From contig VWYX01000906.1 in assembly GCA_013396525.1 (NCBI GenBank), positions 217,037 through 281,036 on the forward strand: 64,000 nt of DNA, written 5' to 3'. This DNA is from Chaetorhynchus papuensis. Taxonomy: Eukaryota > Chordata > Aves > Passeriformes > Rhipiduridae. Below, one piece after another: positions 1 to 14,000 of the stretch (positions within the stretch are counted from its first letter, which is position 1; every line of letters begins with the position of its first letter). Position numbers and translations under genes: made by a program. Under the pieces are notes generated by a model. That model saw only the letters and a program-made list of their open reading frames with translations. It did no database searches and had not been told where the DNA came from.

Positions 1-1380
1 CCCCCCCGTTTCAGCACTGAAGTAACTCTACATCCAGGGAACCCCCCCCGTCTCTTGTTACTCTTGTCTAATTCTGCTGGGTTCCCCCCCCCTGTGGACA
101 AAGTGCAGTGAAAAGACAGGAAAGACCCCCCCCATATATCACTTTACCTTTTTTGCTTCTGTTTTTCCCCCCCCCTTTTCTTATTTAACACACTAAGTGA
201 ATAAAACTGCCCCCCCCTGCTCCACTTTGAACCATCTTCTATTACATCTGACCCCCCCCTGGTTTCAGAAGAGTTTGCTCTTCCAGTCCTACTCCCCCCC
301 CGGGTATGAGCTCACATGCGTTGTCTCACGCTCCCCCCCCCCCCTTTGGAGAGTCAGCTCTGAAATGAAGTGCAGTACCCCCCCCGATCTGCTTTCCTGA
401 TGCCTCTGTGAGCCACTCCCCCCCCCCGGTAGGTTTTTTTATCATTGCAAATGTAAACACCCCCCCCCCGGGACACCTTGTTACAAAGCCTCAAGCCTCT
501 GGGCCCCCCCCGTTTACCATAATAAGCAAGATCTTTGCCTGACAGCCCCCCCCTTAATTTTAGCCACTTGCTGTTTCCATAAAGCTACCCCCCCCGTTCT
601 AAATCATGGGCTCTGTCCCAGAAGTCTCACCCCCCCCCAAGAAGTGTTTTATTTCTAGAGCTGACGTATGACCCCCCCCAATAGAACTCCATATTGCAAC
701 TCTGTAGCCTATTCCCCCCCCTCTTACTCAGAGTGAAGTTAGACATTCCCAGCCTCCCCCCCCGATCAAGGATGCTTCAGAATAATGTATATAAATTCCC
801 CCCCCTTGATCATTGAACATCTGCTGGCACTTAAGTATGCCCCCCCCTAAGCATGAACAAAAGTTTTGCAAGTTTGCATTTCCCCCCCCTTATAAAATTA
901 TAATTTATAATCAAGTACACTATCCCCCCCCTTCTTTATCACCTTCATAAAGATAAAGTAATGTACCCCCCCCCTTGGATTACAAGACCATTACAACATT
1001 GCAAAGACCCCCCCCTTTATGATTTATGGAAGAAAAATTCCATTATTTTCCCCCCCCAACTGACACATTTTAATAGCATTTTGCCTGCTGTCCCCCCCCG
1101 TATGTGCCAAACTATGATTATTGCCAACAAAATCCCCCCCCCTATAAAATAATATGTTCCTATGCTGCATCCATTCCCCCCCCTGGTGAGCAGGTGGCTT
1201 TGTCCAGCTTCCTGATCCCCCCCCCTTCACTCATCCTTTCCAACACTGACTAATATAAACCCCCCCCCAGTGCTGATGCAGACCCTTCCTAAAGTATGTG
1301 CCCCCCCCCCACAACTCTTGTGGATGCTCAGATCCTTCCGTGTCCCCCCCCCTTGAGCAAGGAGTCAGGAGCAGGGGAAG

Positions 1381-1748
1381 TGTCGCCCCCCCCATGTGAA
1401 CACGTAGAAAAACCACACGAGTCCAGGCCCCCCCCAATGGTGGCAAAGCCGGGTTTAATGTCTTTTTCCCCCCCCCCTTTATATGTTAGTTCGCAGGAGT
1501 GAGTTAGATGGCCCCCCCCAATTGGTTCTCTGGCTATCCACCCCTCTAGGGGGCCCCCCCCACTCTAGCACCGTTCCCAAGTGTTTTTCTAGTTGCCCCC
1601 CCCACAATCTGGGAAAAACAAGTGCAGGTGTGGATATTGATAAAAACTGGTAACTTTGTTTTAGTTAGCTCGCATGGGACCCCCCCCGTTCTCACAAAAT
1701 CCTAGAGAGCTGAAGAAATTCCCCCCCCCAGCTCTGTCAGCATCTACA
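1381..1748 (+). mobile_element. Solo LTR of an endogenous retrovirus family, copy 1
   Basis: This 368-bp element starts TGTCG and ends CTACA, the TG...CA termini of LTRs. It is flanked by a perfect 6-bp direct repeat GGGAAG (1375-1380 and 1749-1754), read as a target-site duplication. It aligns end to end with the reverse complement of 24597-24966. The comb masks blocks at 1386, 1428, 1470, 1512, 1554, 1596, 1680 and 1722, while the site at 1638 is unmasked. No retroviral coding sequence adjoins it, so it is a solo LTR. Six-base duplications are common for class II (alpha/beta-like) elements, but I cannot name the family. Confidence 0.85.
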
Positions 1749-4700
1749 GGGAAGTGTAGTACTCCCCCCCCATAAAACAACAGGGCAGGCAACCCTTACA
1801 GGTGTCCCCCCCCGAAAAGCCTCTGCACATCAGGTGTGTGTTGGGAACCCCCCCCCTTATATGGAAATGTGGGTCATAGGAACTGAAAGCCCCCCCCAAG
1901 AGAGAGCCTTTGTCTCATGTCCCAGAGTTACCCCCCCCCTTTCATGTGGCCCAACCTTTTCTCTTTATTTCCACCCCCCCCTGTGAGCTGAACCAAACAC
2001 ACTAGCAGCGTGTCCCCCCCCCCAAGCAGTAAAGTTGGCCCCTCTTGGTTTCTCAGACCTGCTCCTCTGCTGGCATAGGTCTGACCAGCTCCAGGTTTGC
2101 CCCCCCCGACCTCTGAACTTTGTGTTGAACACAGGTCTTGCCCCCCCCCGATCACCTAGAAATTCAGAGCATGCTGGAAGGTGCCCCCCCCAAGGCTCTG
2201 AGAATATCAGTTTCACAGGGGTTTTCCCCCCCCTGAAATGAAGAAAGAACAGCTTTATGTTCAAGGCCCCCCCCCTAAGAAATGGTGGCCTATAATGAGT
2301 ATCACACTACCCCCCCCTTTAAAACACTTAGGTAAGATGATCTTTCATGGATAAAATTACAAATCATCCATCCTTAAATCTTAGAATGTAAAACCCCCCC
2401 CGAAATCTACTTCATGCCGTTGCCCATCTTTTTAACCCCCCCCTCACCCTTTAATTGCCATCATGACAATGCTGAGACCCCCCCCGGATAGAGCATCTCT
2501 TTTTCCTGCTCCCACATGTCCCCCCCCCCTAATCACTACTGCTCAGGAAGGAAACGCTGCACCCCCCCCTTCTACAGCCCAAGACAAGCAGGTTAAACAC
2601 AGCCCCCCCCCTCCTGCCCAGCCAACTCCTGCTCCGAGCTTAGGGCCCCCCCCACTGAGAGGTCTCACTAGAGGGCAGCCAATAAAACCTCTAGCAATAA
2701 GACTCCAGGAGCTAAATGCATTTTTTTTTCCCCCCCCACCCTGCAGTATGATGGGAAATAAAATTTGGCCCCCCCCCCCTGCTGCCAGTAGCTGTTTGTG
2801 CTGTGTTTGGTTTTTTCCCATGTAGAGTTGTAGAGGAGGATCTGCTCACTGCTTTCCCCCCCCGGGACTCCCCAGGCCTGATGGAGGTGGAAGAGCTCCC
2901 CCCCCCTTTGAAAAATCATGAAGGTGAGACAGCACTCGACCCCCCCCAGGGTGGTTGTGACTATCCCTGCCCTCTCTTCTTCCCCCCCCCTCCTCAAAGG
3001 AACCATCACAACTTACAATAAAACCCCCCCCGTGTGATATGTAGTGCACTCTGTGTTGCTTGCCACCCCCCCCCTACTGAAGTAGTTATTGAGGCTCAAA
3101 TGTACCACCCCCCCCTTTATTTCTGTAGTCCTTGTAATAAACTCAGTCCTCAAGGTCCTCTCTCACCTCTGTTTTCATAAATGCTTCCCAGCCCCCCCCC
3201 TATCCTGTAACACCAAAAAAAAAAAAAAAGTATCCCCCCCCCTTTCCAGAGAAACACAAGAACAAGATCTCAAGACCCCCCCCGATAAATACATTCTTTG
3301 AATTCCATACATTCATCCCCCCCCCTTTATTAGGCCAGAAATTTTTTTACAAGATTTTGCCCCCCCCTCAGCTGAGATACATTTTCTATCCCTATAGAAA
3401 CCCCCCCCCTTAGTTGATCATATGCACTGCTATACAAAAAAAACCCCCCCCAAAAAAAGAAAAAGCATGTTTTCTCTAGTTTTCACCCCCCCCGAGCAAT
3501 AACTATCAAAAATAGTCCTGTAAAGAACCCCCCCCTTCAGAAATAAATACCACTTGATGTTCATAAAATCCCCCCCCCTGGCTGTGACAGCTAAGAATTC
3601 TTTTCAATGCAGGAGTCCATATTTTCAATAATTCTGACTTCCCTTAAGGTGACCCCCCCCCTATCAGGATCTACTGTAATTTCCTAAATCTGATCCCCCC
3701 CCCTGCTACATACTCAAACCCCCCATTTTCTTCAAATCCCCCCCCGGACAAAAAATGCTAAGCTGCAGTTTGATAAGTTCCCCCCCCTCAGAAAAATCTT
3801 GCTGATGAAATTGAATTTATTCCCCCCCCTCCATTTCCCATAAACACAGTAAACAGTATTTGGCCCCCCCCATCAATTAATAAAGCTGAGTGAGCAATTT
3901 TACACCCCCCCCCTTTCATGGTGTATAACAGCTGCACTTAGTTTGAACCCCCCCCAGATATATTAATTACCCAAACACAGTTAACATTTCCCCCCCCCAT
4001 GAGGGTAGCAACTTGAGTCTTTGTTTCTTAACCCCCCCCGAATGCTCAGTTTTTTGTTGTGCATGTGTGTGTTCCCCCCCCAATTCAATCAAAATTGATT
4101 TTGCCTGTGATTACACCCCCCCCGTAACATTGGCTTTGCTCCCCGTTCGGCTGATCCCCCCCCCCCCATCAGGAGAATAGCCTGAAGATACTATCAATCC
4201 CCCCCCCTATGAAGTAGAAACAAATAATACACAATCAGAGACCCCCCCCAATATTAGATTGTTTTCCTCTTTCTCTGCACCCCCCCCCCCCTTCTCAAGC
4301 CATCCCTCATAGACCAGAAAATGGTCCCCCCCCTTGGCTGGGAGGGGAGTTTAATTCAGTTCTTACTCCCCCCCCTCACACAAAATAATTGAATGCACAT
4401 GCAGAGTCTGGTTTTAAGGGATCCAGCCTTTATCTGATTCACCTAAAGGTCCCCCCCCCAGTGAATTGGCAATGAATTTCAAAAGCCTCCTTGCCCCCCC
4501 CCACCAAGCAGTTTTCCACCGAGAGGAAGGACTAACCCCCCCCGAGTTATGATTGTTCATGGAAGACACAGTGTGATCCCCCCCCCACTTTTAAAAGACC
4601 TTGAAAAGCTGAAGTCAATCCCCCCCCGATTTTTTTATATGTATTTGCAAGTATTAAGGTTCCCCCCCCCTGCATTATCACGTGGTGTATGGGAGACTCT

Positions 4701-7700
4701 ACCCCCCCCCCAGTAGAAGGCAGAATGTAAAGAACTGCTGCTTTGCATTTGGTTGCTTTTGTTCTTTAAAAGACGGGGGTAATGCAGCCCCCCCCAAAGT
4801 GTCTCCAGCTGTGCCTGTGGCAGGAGCCCCCCCCCCCCACCGCTGAGGAGTTTCCAACCCCAGCCGTCTGCCCCCCCCCATCCCTCAGCTGCCCAGCCGG
4901 GCGGAGCTTACCGCCCCCCCCCAGGATCAGCTGTCCCTACAAATCTGGGGAATTTCCCCCCCCTTATTCTTGCCATAGAATTATTGCACTCTGAGACCCC
5001 CCCCCTAACAGTTGCAATTCATCACGTCCAGTTCCTCCTTCTCCCCTTTTCCTGACCTCGCCTCGCTAAGGCATGAGAATCCCCCCCCCAATGGCACTCC
5101 AAGCCAAGGGAATCATCCCCAGTCCCCCCCCGCTGGAGTTAAAAACCAAACACAGTAGCCTTGACCCCCCCCCTCCACATCTGGAAACACTGGTATGTGA
5201 TCTCAGACCCCCCCCCTTCCTGGCTTGTCTGGAGCTCCAGGTGACGCTACCCCCCCCCTCCCCAGCAGGAGGAGGAATGGCTCTCCGCTGACCCCCCCCC
5301 ATTAACTGGGAACACACGCTTCCCTTTATTTAACCCCCCCCGATGCATTTCATAGTCTTACTGGTTTTTATACAGCCCCCCCCACCGTAAGTGCTTGCTC
5401 TGCATCTTTGCGTGTTTCCCCCCCCTGAAGCAATTTTCTCTTGTGTTTCAGTTAAGCACCCCCCCCCCCAAAGGCATTATTAATTACAGACGTGGGTTGC
5501 CTTATGCGGTATGATGTGTTCCCTCTGCACATTCACTCAAATGCCCCCCCCGAAACAGGCACACGGATACTGGCATTTTATCTATCCCCCCCCTGAAATA
5601 GAAGCCTTCATAATTAAACATTGATTACCCCCCCCATTCTGTGATGAAAATGCTCAGTTTTAGGAACAATGTTTTCCACACCCAGCAGGTGCTTCATCAC
5701 ACACTGAAGACCCCCCCCCTTCATTGGGGATACTCACATGCCTTTAGTTAGGCCCCCCCCCAAGTACTTTGCTATGTCATGGTAAGCAAATATCTCCCCC
5801 CCCAGCTGTGGTAGGTGGTAAAATCCCAGTGATTAGGCCCCCCCCTTATGTTTATGGAATGGCCTGCTGAGTCCAACCACCCCCCCCGACAACTGGATTG
5901 ACATTACCAACTCACTGGTGCCCCCCCCCTCACTTTGAACCCCAAAAAATGCTCATTTTAAGCCCCCCCCCCTTCCTGTTGGCTTTAAACAAATAATACA
6001 CAGATCCCCCCCCGTGCAATTTGTTACCCATTCATTTATTGCAATTTCCCCCCCCATTGTTTTCAATAGTGGTCTGTGTTACTTTTCAACCCCCCCCGCT
6101 AATCTGAATTGGGAAAGTGATGGAAGAGTGACCCCCCCCAATACACTCATAATAAGAGTAATAATCAAACTCACCCCCCCCATGTTGCTTTCAGGGGTGC
6201 CTAAAACTTTTCCTTCCCCCCCCTCTGCCACATAATTAAGACAGTGTGTGTCAGTGGTAAATAATATTATTAACCAGTAATTCTTGAACAGACAGTGAAC
6301 CCCCCCCTAAGTTGAGGGAGGACTAAAGGCAGTGCAGTTCACCCCCCCCATCACTTCTCACCATGCTAAGTCAGATCAGATCACCCCCCCCTGATCAGAC
6401 TGATTTTTTCTCTGATGGAATTAATCCCCCCCCGTGCAAAGAAGTAAAGAATTTGGTCCAAGAGACTCCCCCCCCCCAGCCAGTCTAAAGCAAGATGGGA
6501 ATCATCCTACCCCCCCCCTACACCTTCACAGACCACTTAACTCTACTCCGACCCCCCCCGAGCTGTTGTCACAAATGCTATCTGTAACAAAATCCCCCCC
6601 CATCATTGATACACATTTTAAAGCCATCCCAAGATCCCCCCCCACTTACCAGCACTAGATTATTGTCACTAGGTTACCCCCCCCCGAGTGTCTCCGTTGC
6701 AGCACGGCAGGCAAAATCTCCCCCCCCGCCTCCCTCAAGTGCCTAAAATATATACCAAGAGTGAAGGTTTCTGAGATGTCCAGTGGAGACAGGAGGTGAA
6801 ACACCCCCCCCAAGCTAGGATCCTGCTCTCGCTCATCTTGATGGACCCCCCCCTCCATCAATTAAACAGTAGCTAGCCTTTTAACATCCCCCCCCACACT
6901 GAGTGAGGAAGGTCCCCCACATGCCCATTCCCCCCCCCTCTGTCCAAAAGCAAGAGGGAGTGTGGATAGAGCCCCCCCCCAGAGTGGGAGCTGGCTTCTG
7001 CCAAGGTGGATTTCCCCCCCCAAAGAGTGATCTAGACACTGCCTTAATGATGCTCCCCCCCCCCGGTACAGTAATTGGCCTTACAAACCTGATACCCCCC
7101 CCCCCTCACACTTTGCTCTTTTCCCTGCTTTCTCTTCTTGCTTGAATCTCCTCCAGCCCTGGCCAAGGAGGGAAGAGGCTGCCCCCCCCCCTTTTGAGGG
7201 TCAAGGCTCAAGCAAGATTGTCCCCCCCCCCGCAGAGATCTGACACATCACGCACAGCACTCTTACCCCCCCCAAAAAAGCAAGCCAGAACCTCCATGAA
7301 TGCCAGGCCCCCCCCAAGCTGATCAGGTACCTGCAGTACCCAGCTCTGCCCCCCCCCGAAATCGTGCCTAAAAGGCAACAGGAAACCCCAACCCCCCCCA
7401 ACACCAGCAGTGAGCAAGCACTGCCTGCTGCCTCCCCCCCCAACTCACGGCTGTGCCAGCTGCTTCCTTCACCCCCCCCCCCCCAGCACCTTCCTCCAAG
7501 AGACCCTCTCAGCTTTGCCCCCCCCATGCTACTGATGGCCATGCTGAGGGGGAGTGTTTTCCAGGAGCTGGGTTGTGCCTCTTGCCCCATGGTGCTACAG
7601 GCCCCCCCCGAACGCCTGGTGAGAAGGGAAGTGTCAATGACCGCCCCCCCCGAACGTGGATGTCACACTCTGGTTTCCTTGTTTCAAAGACTGGCAAACC

Positions 7701-10507
7701 ATCTGCAGGTGTGTCCCCACTAGAGAACCCCCCCCCACCTCGTTTCCTGCTCCTGTGCCCCAGCTGAAGCCCCCCCCAACACATCCCTAATGAAAACCTG
7801 TGGCCAAAATCCCCCCCCCTCCTTTGGAAGTCCCATCATTTTAAGCAAGTCTGCCCCCCCCATCACAAGGTCAAGGTGCTGGCCTGGAGGACAGTCCCCC
7901 CCCTGAGGTGACACACATCTGCACAGCAGCAGGCAAACCCCCCCCGTGACTCTGGACTGCAGGGACAGAATGGAGATGTCCCCCCCCGTTTGGTGTCTCT
8001 CTGCCCCACACAGGAGGTGCTCCCCCCCCCCTAGGCAGGGTTTTCCCACTGGCAGCCCTTTACCCCCCCCCTTTTCTGCTCAGGCAGCTGGCTTACCTAC
8101 TCTTCCCCCCCCCGGTGAACACCTGGTTTTGTGAGGGCAAACTCCAGCCCCCCCCGGAGAATTACCTGGTGATACAAGAGGGTAAAACACCCCCCCCAGC
8201 GTTTGGCTATTTTGCCTGGTAGAACTTTGGTCCCCCCCCTTAAGTCAGAACTACAAAAATAGATGCACCTGGGCCCCCCCCATTAACTTGCACCTCTCAT
8301 TTATTATCAGGAAAACCCCCCCCGTGGTTCTGCCAAGAAACCAGTGCCCTTTAGGCACCCCCCCCCTCCCTCAGAAAAGTAGACAAACCAGCTTTGAGTC
8401 CCCCCCCGTATGCAACATGGCCCACAGCCACTGAAGCCAGACCCCCCCCGTTTCAATGTTTTTGGTGCCTCTGCCATACAGGACCCCCCCCTTTGCATAA
8501 CTATACTTAACCTAAGTGTTTCAGGCCCCCCCCTGTTTCCAGAGTCAGTCCCTGAGATAAGAAGCCGCCCCCCCCTGAAGCATGTAAGTGTATTTTAATG
8601 GTTGATTAACCCCCCCCAGCACTCTAGTGACACCAGCAACTGAATAATACACCCCCCCCCAAAACATTAAAACGGCCCTGATTGTCAGGATGGCCCCCCC
8701 CGAGTGGGGAAGAGTACACTGATAGTTTTTAATGTCCCCCCCCCAGATACTTGGGAGTGAGGTAGAAGAAGTCACAACCCCCCCCGTTGCTAGTATAGAA
8801 GGCACAGAAGCATATTTTTCAGAATTGTTTAGTTTTTCAAGGAGGACTGTAAAAAGGAACACCCCCCCCAACAGGTACATTTGTCCTAGGGTTTCCCCAC
8901 CTGCCCCCCCCCAATGAAGCTGTCAGAATTTAACATACTTCTTTTCCCCCCCCACAGGCTTTTCAGGTGTTTGCTTTATATGTTTTACCCCCCCCTACAA
9001 AACAATCTAAAGAAATTCACCAGCTGGAAGACCAAAACCTTTCAGTACTGGATGCAGAAGGCTTCAGTGTTCCCCCCCCATCATTGTTATAGTTTAGAGA
9101 GTCAGAGGTTTGCCCCCCCCCTTTTGCTCTTGCCCTTTCAGAGTTCAACAGTACTCCCCCCCCTTCCTGAAGTTTATTTGTTGTTTCTTAGTGCTTTCCC
9201 CCCCCGAGTGGTGGGTCCAGTGAGGAGCCTGCAGCAGCACCCCCCCCCTTCCCTTGTTTTGTGCACACCTCTTGCGGGATTCCCCCCCCTCCCTGGAATG
9301 ACATTGATGTGAGCACTACTCTGTTCCACTCTGAACCATAAAAAACACTTTGAAATTAACCTAAACCCCCCCCCTTTCCTCTGTTTATAGACTGCTTTAG
9401 CCACGCTCCCCCCCCCCAACTTTGTTTCTTTATTTTAGTCATCTGTTATCCCCCCCCACAACTTCTGAATGTAACCATGTTTTACTATCCACCCCCCCCT
9501 GTTCAGTAATGTTTTCCATGTATTTCTTGCAAACCCCCCCCATTGTAGGATCCTAGTAGGATCCATAGCAGCCATCCCCCCCCAGGGGTCATTTTTTCCA
9601 CAAAGCCACACTGATGCCCCCCCCCTGTAAGGACATGAGAGATTTCCAATAAGTTCTCTCCCCCCCCCTAAGATGGGATGTATCCAAAGTCTAAAAAGTA
9701 TCCCCCCCCCACGGTGACTTCCTGCTAGGGACAGCAACATGCCCCCCCCCCCTCCATGTACATATGACTGTGCTGGCATAGCCAGCCCCCCCCAGAGACT
9801 GAACCTGCAGTTAAGGGATTTATTCCACCCCCCCCGAGAATAACAAACCTTCCGAGGATACAGCCTACCCCCCCCCCTTCTGAGTCTGTTGGTACCAAGT
9901 GACAAGAATCACCCCCCCCAAATTCAATACCCAGCATTGCCACTGGACTGGGACCCCCCCCGAACAGGTGAAAGATGCCCCATGCATGGGAGTAACCCCC
10001 CCCGAATGTGTCTCAGAAAGGTGGAATAGGGTGGAAACCCCCCCCATGTTTGACTATCAGAAGGTCAGAGCTCAGTAATCCCCCCCCTACCATTTCTGCG
10101 TCTGGAAGAAATACAAATGAGCCCCCCCCATCGCTGAGCTGTCACTGCTCTTCCTTCTCAGGCCCCCCCCCGTAGTTTTACTAAAAACAAAGGAAAAATT
10201 AGGGACCCCCCCCAATAAGAGTGATATGACAAGACAAGAAAAAATATCCCCCCCCAAGTAGCAACTTGAGCAAAATCATCACAGTACCTCAGTAGCTAAG
10301 TGTGAAAGAATAAGATGAACCACAATGGATTGAGGGGTTTATTTTATTTTCTCACACCTACATAAGTATTTATGAGTGTATAATCTGAGTACAAAAGAAG
10401 TAGAAAAAAATTCCCCTTCTGAGCTGGCACCATTTTATATCCATTTTGCCAGGGTCTCCCCCCCCCCACAGTTTTAGGAGCAAAAAATAGCTAGAGCAGC
10501 CCCCCCC

Positions 10508-11087
10508 TGCAATGCAGTGATAGGTAGAATGTATAAAGGTAGTTAGTGACACATATAGATCATGTGTGGTAAGAGTCTAGAGAGAAAAAGACAAAAGAAA
10601 AATAGGATACCAAAACAGGTAGAAACTGGTAAAAAGTGGAAATAAATGAGGCCCAAGGAGTAATTTCCAGTAAAAATATTCAAGAAAACTGCCATCTTAT
10701 TGTCAAAAATTTACAAACAAAGAAGGTGAAAGACCTTGGATAAATTATTCATTATCCACCAAGCTTTAATTAGAACACACCCACACATGTGTGCAAGGGT
10801 TGAGAGAAGCTTTTTTAGCTAATATAAGCAGTTTTGATCTGCATCCTAAAATGCTGTAGTGGATTGCCTCAAGACTTGTCTCAAACTGGAGCTTTCTTAG
10901 GATTTTTATCTCAGCAAACAGTTTGAGGGTATTCCCATGTGTCAAAAAATGTGCAAATGAGAAGTGTTTCCCTAACAAAGGAATATGGCATCCCATAGAT
11001 CATATTGCTAATTGCAGCTATGTATTTCTTGATGACTGATTATGACATTAAAATAATTTTCTCGATCTACACCTTAAAAAATAATTT
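10508..11087. other. Comb-free block of native intergenic DNA
   Basis: Thirteen consecutive comb positions (10542 to 11046) are unmasked. The block at 10500 precedes them and the block at 11088 resumes in exact register. The exposed sequence is AT-rich and looks like ordinary intergenic DNA. I see no gene, RNA or repeat in it. Confidence 0.9.
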
Positions 11088-14000
11088 CCCCCCCCACTTT
11101 AAAGACTGCAGTTCTTCAGAGCCTGCCAGCCCCCCCCCATGCCTTGGGATGCATTCAGATAGCACTGATTCAATATCAGCACATAAAATCCATCTGTCCA
11201 TAGACTCTGGAAGCCCCCCCCATCATTCAAGTTCAGCATTTTGGAGATCACATTCCCCCCCCCGCTGCTGAACTAATTGGTAGTCCTATCTGGCAGCCCC
11301 CCCCCAACAGAGTTAAAACACACTGAGTCAAACAATTACCATGAGATTTGGTCCTCTATCCTGTTGATGCCTGGTCTTTCTCCCCCCCCTTTCAGAGTGA
11401 GGATGTCTTTGAGACCATGAATCCCCCCCCCCTCACTATGACACCTTCATATGGACAACCACATGCACAAATACTCCAAGAAGAGGTGTTAAGCTCTTGT
11501 GTTAAGGCCCCCCCCTTCCTTGATTAGTATAGGCAGGCAGAGTAGTTGCCCCCCCCCTCTTTTTTGCTCTCAAAAACATGGCCTAAATTCTCCCCCCCCA
11601 AAAACGACAAAAAATTGATTCTAGATGAAAAATCCCCCCCCGAGACTGAAACATCTGCCATGCTCCTGCCACGATCCCCCCCCTGGATATGCTGGATGCT
11701 CATGAATAATCACGGCTCCCCCCCCGCTCAGTGGGTGTCACAGCCCCGTTTCTGTCAGGCCCCCCCCTGCAGGGGCTCTGACCCGGCGTGCAGCAGGACA
11801 GCCCCCCCCTTGAACCTCACCCATTCATACCGAGGTATTTGGTGGTGGAGCTGTAGAGCCAAAGGTGGCTGGGCCAGATTGTGGCCCCCCCCCTCTTGTG
11901 CTTTAACTGTCTCAGTAAGCTCAAAAGCCCCCCCCAGCTTGACCAGGCTCACACTCAGTTCAGGTCATGAGGCTGCAGGTGAAAATAAAGGATTTATGGC
12001 ACTAGTAAAGGAAATATCAAGCCTCCTACAGGAATGACGTGACACTTTGAGAAGCTTTGGAAAGGGACTTTCAGCCTGTGACTTGTGCTTTCAGGCCCCC
12101 CCCAAATTTTAAATAAAATTAAAATATTGTTTTACCACCCCCCCCCAAGGACAAAGATTTCAGGCATGAGAATCTCTGCACCTACAGAGCTGAATCTGGT
12201 GAGGGGAGGCTGTGCCATGGTCCCCCCCCAGTTGGAAAAATATAAATTCTCCATGGAAGCAGGCCCCCCCCGCCTCACAGTTCCATTTTCCCTCAGATCC
12301 AATTGCCCCCCCCCAGACCTTGTATTAAGAATAACCTATACACTTGCCCCCCCCCAAGAATGAGAATGATCCTCAAAATCTGTAGCCTAAGGCTCTGCCT
12401 CCTTTGTTATGCAAGTGAGCTACCCCCACCTCCCCCCCCATAAGCCACAAAAAGATGAAGATATATTCTTCTTCCCCCCCCTCACATACCCATATGTTTG
12501 TGTAGTGATTACCTTCCCCCCCCACAGATGCTCTTATTTTAGGATTCTTAAACAGAACCCCCCCCTCATCTTGTATCTGCGTTTTTCTGATACAGACAGC
12601 CCCCCCCGGGTTTTTTTTTTTTAAGTTACCGATGGAGAAAGCCCCCCCCTGCTTGCCTTCTACATTAACATTTTTTGAATAATTGATTCCCTTCTGGGTA
12701 ACAGAAGCAGAGCATTTTCTTCTACCTGCTGATCACTTTTGAAGCAAGATGCAAGATCTCATGGACCAAAACTCCTTTTAGGTCTGTATGACAAGGCATG
12801 ATCCCTTCTATTATTTAATCCATAGTAACAAATAACAGCCCCTCAGGCACACCCCCCCCTGCAATAAACCAACGTTTTATTTTGCCTTGTGGACCCCCCC
12901 CAGAAACCACCTAAGAAGAAAAACCTAAGACATTGATAGGAGAGTTTGAAAGATATGCATAATTTAAGGATTACAGTCCCCCCCCTGCCTCCTATTCTTA
13001 GATTTCTTTCAAGTCAGGGCCCCCCCCAGTGGATTTGGCTCTTAAATGATAATACATGTGACCCCCCCCTTCACTCCAGTATCTAGATCTTTGCAAATCG
13101 TAACCCCCCCCTGGAAAGCTATCTTCTTTCATTTTCTAATTGCTGCCCCCCCCGGGCTGGGGTGGTTTTTTTGCCTCTGGAGATTACCCCCCCCCATTTT
13201 AAATGGTGGTTTCAGTCTGCCTATCCAACCCCCCCCCTACAGCTGAAATTTCAGAATAGAATTTGAAAATACCCCCCCCTTGGCTTGTATTCTCCTGGTT
13301 CTGCATTCCTGGACCCCCCCCTATCCCTTCATAAGGGCATGGAAACCAAGATCTCCCCCCCCCGGAAAAGGTAATTTAATCCAAATATAGAGGATAAGAA
13401 CAAAAAGATCAAGTGAAGAGATGGTGGCAGATAGTGCTGCCCCCCCCACTGAGTGAAATCTAAGTGGAAGGAAAACATATGCCCCCCCCTTTGAAAGCAA
13501 AGAAGGAATTATCTTAATGAAGGAGTGGCTGATCCAAGTGCAAAGCATTGCTTGAGAGTATGTAGCCCCCCCCGAGAGGAGGAGAGACAGGGAGAGCAGC
13601 AGGCAAGCCCCCCCCGAGGGCTATGCCTCATGCCTATTAACAGGGGTTTCCCCCCCCAATTTACACCAATAAAAAGCATCTGATGGAAGAACCCCCCCCT
13701 TCTTCATGAATACATCTGTTCAGCAAGTGATGACCCCCCCCTTTTATACATATGTACATATACACACACTCATATCCCCCCCCCCTTTCTGTCAAAGAAA
13801 GAAAATGAGAGACAATACCCCCCCCTACTAGAAAGTTAAAGATATTTCCTGCACAAACCTGGCCGAAATTATGCCAGAGGGCAGTAGAGAGGAGCAGAGA
13901 CCCCCCCCCGACAGTCGGACCTCACACTACCTGAAAGACTTTCCCCCCCCCCAGAAATATGGCAAATAATAAGGCTGCCTTGAAACCCCCCCCAATTTAT

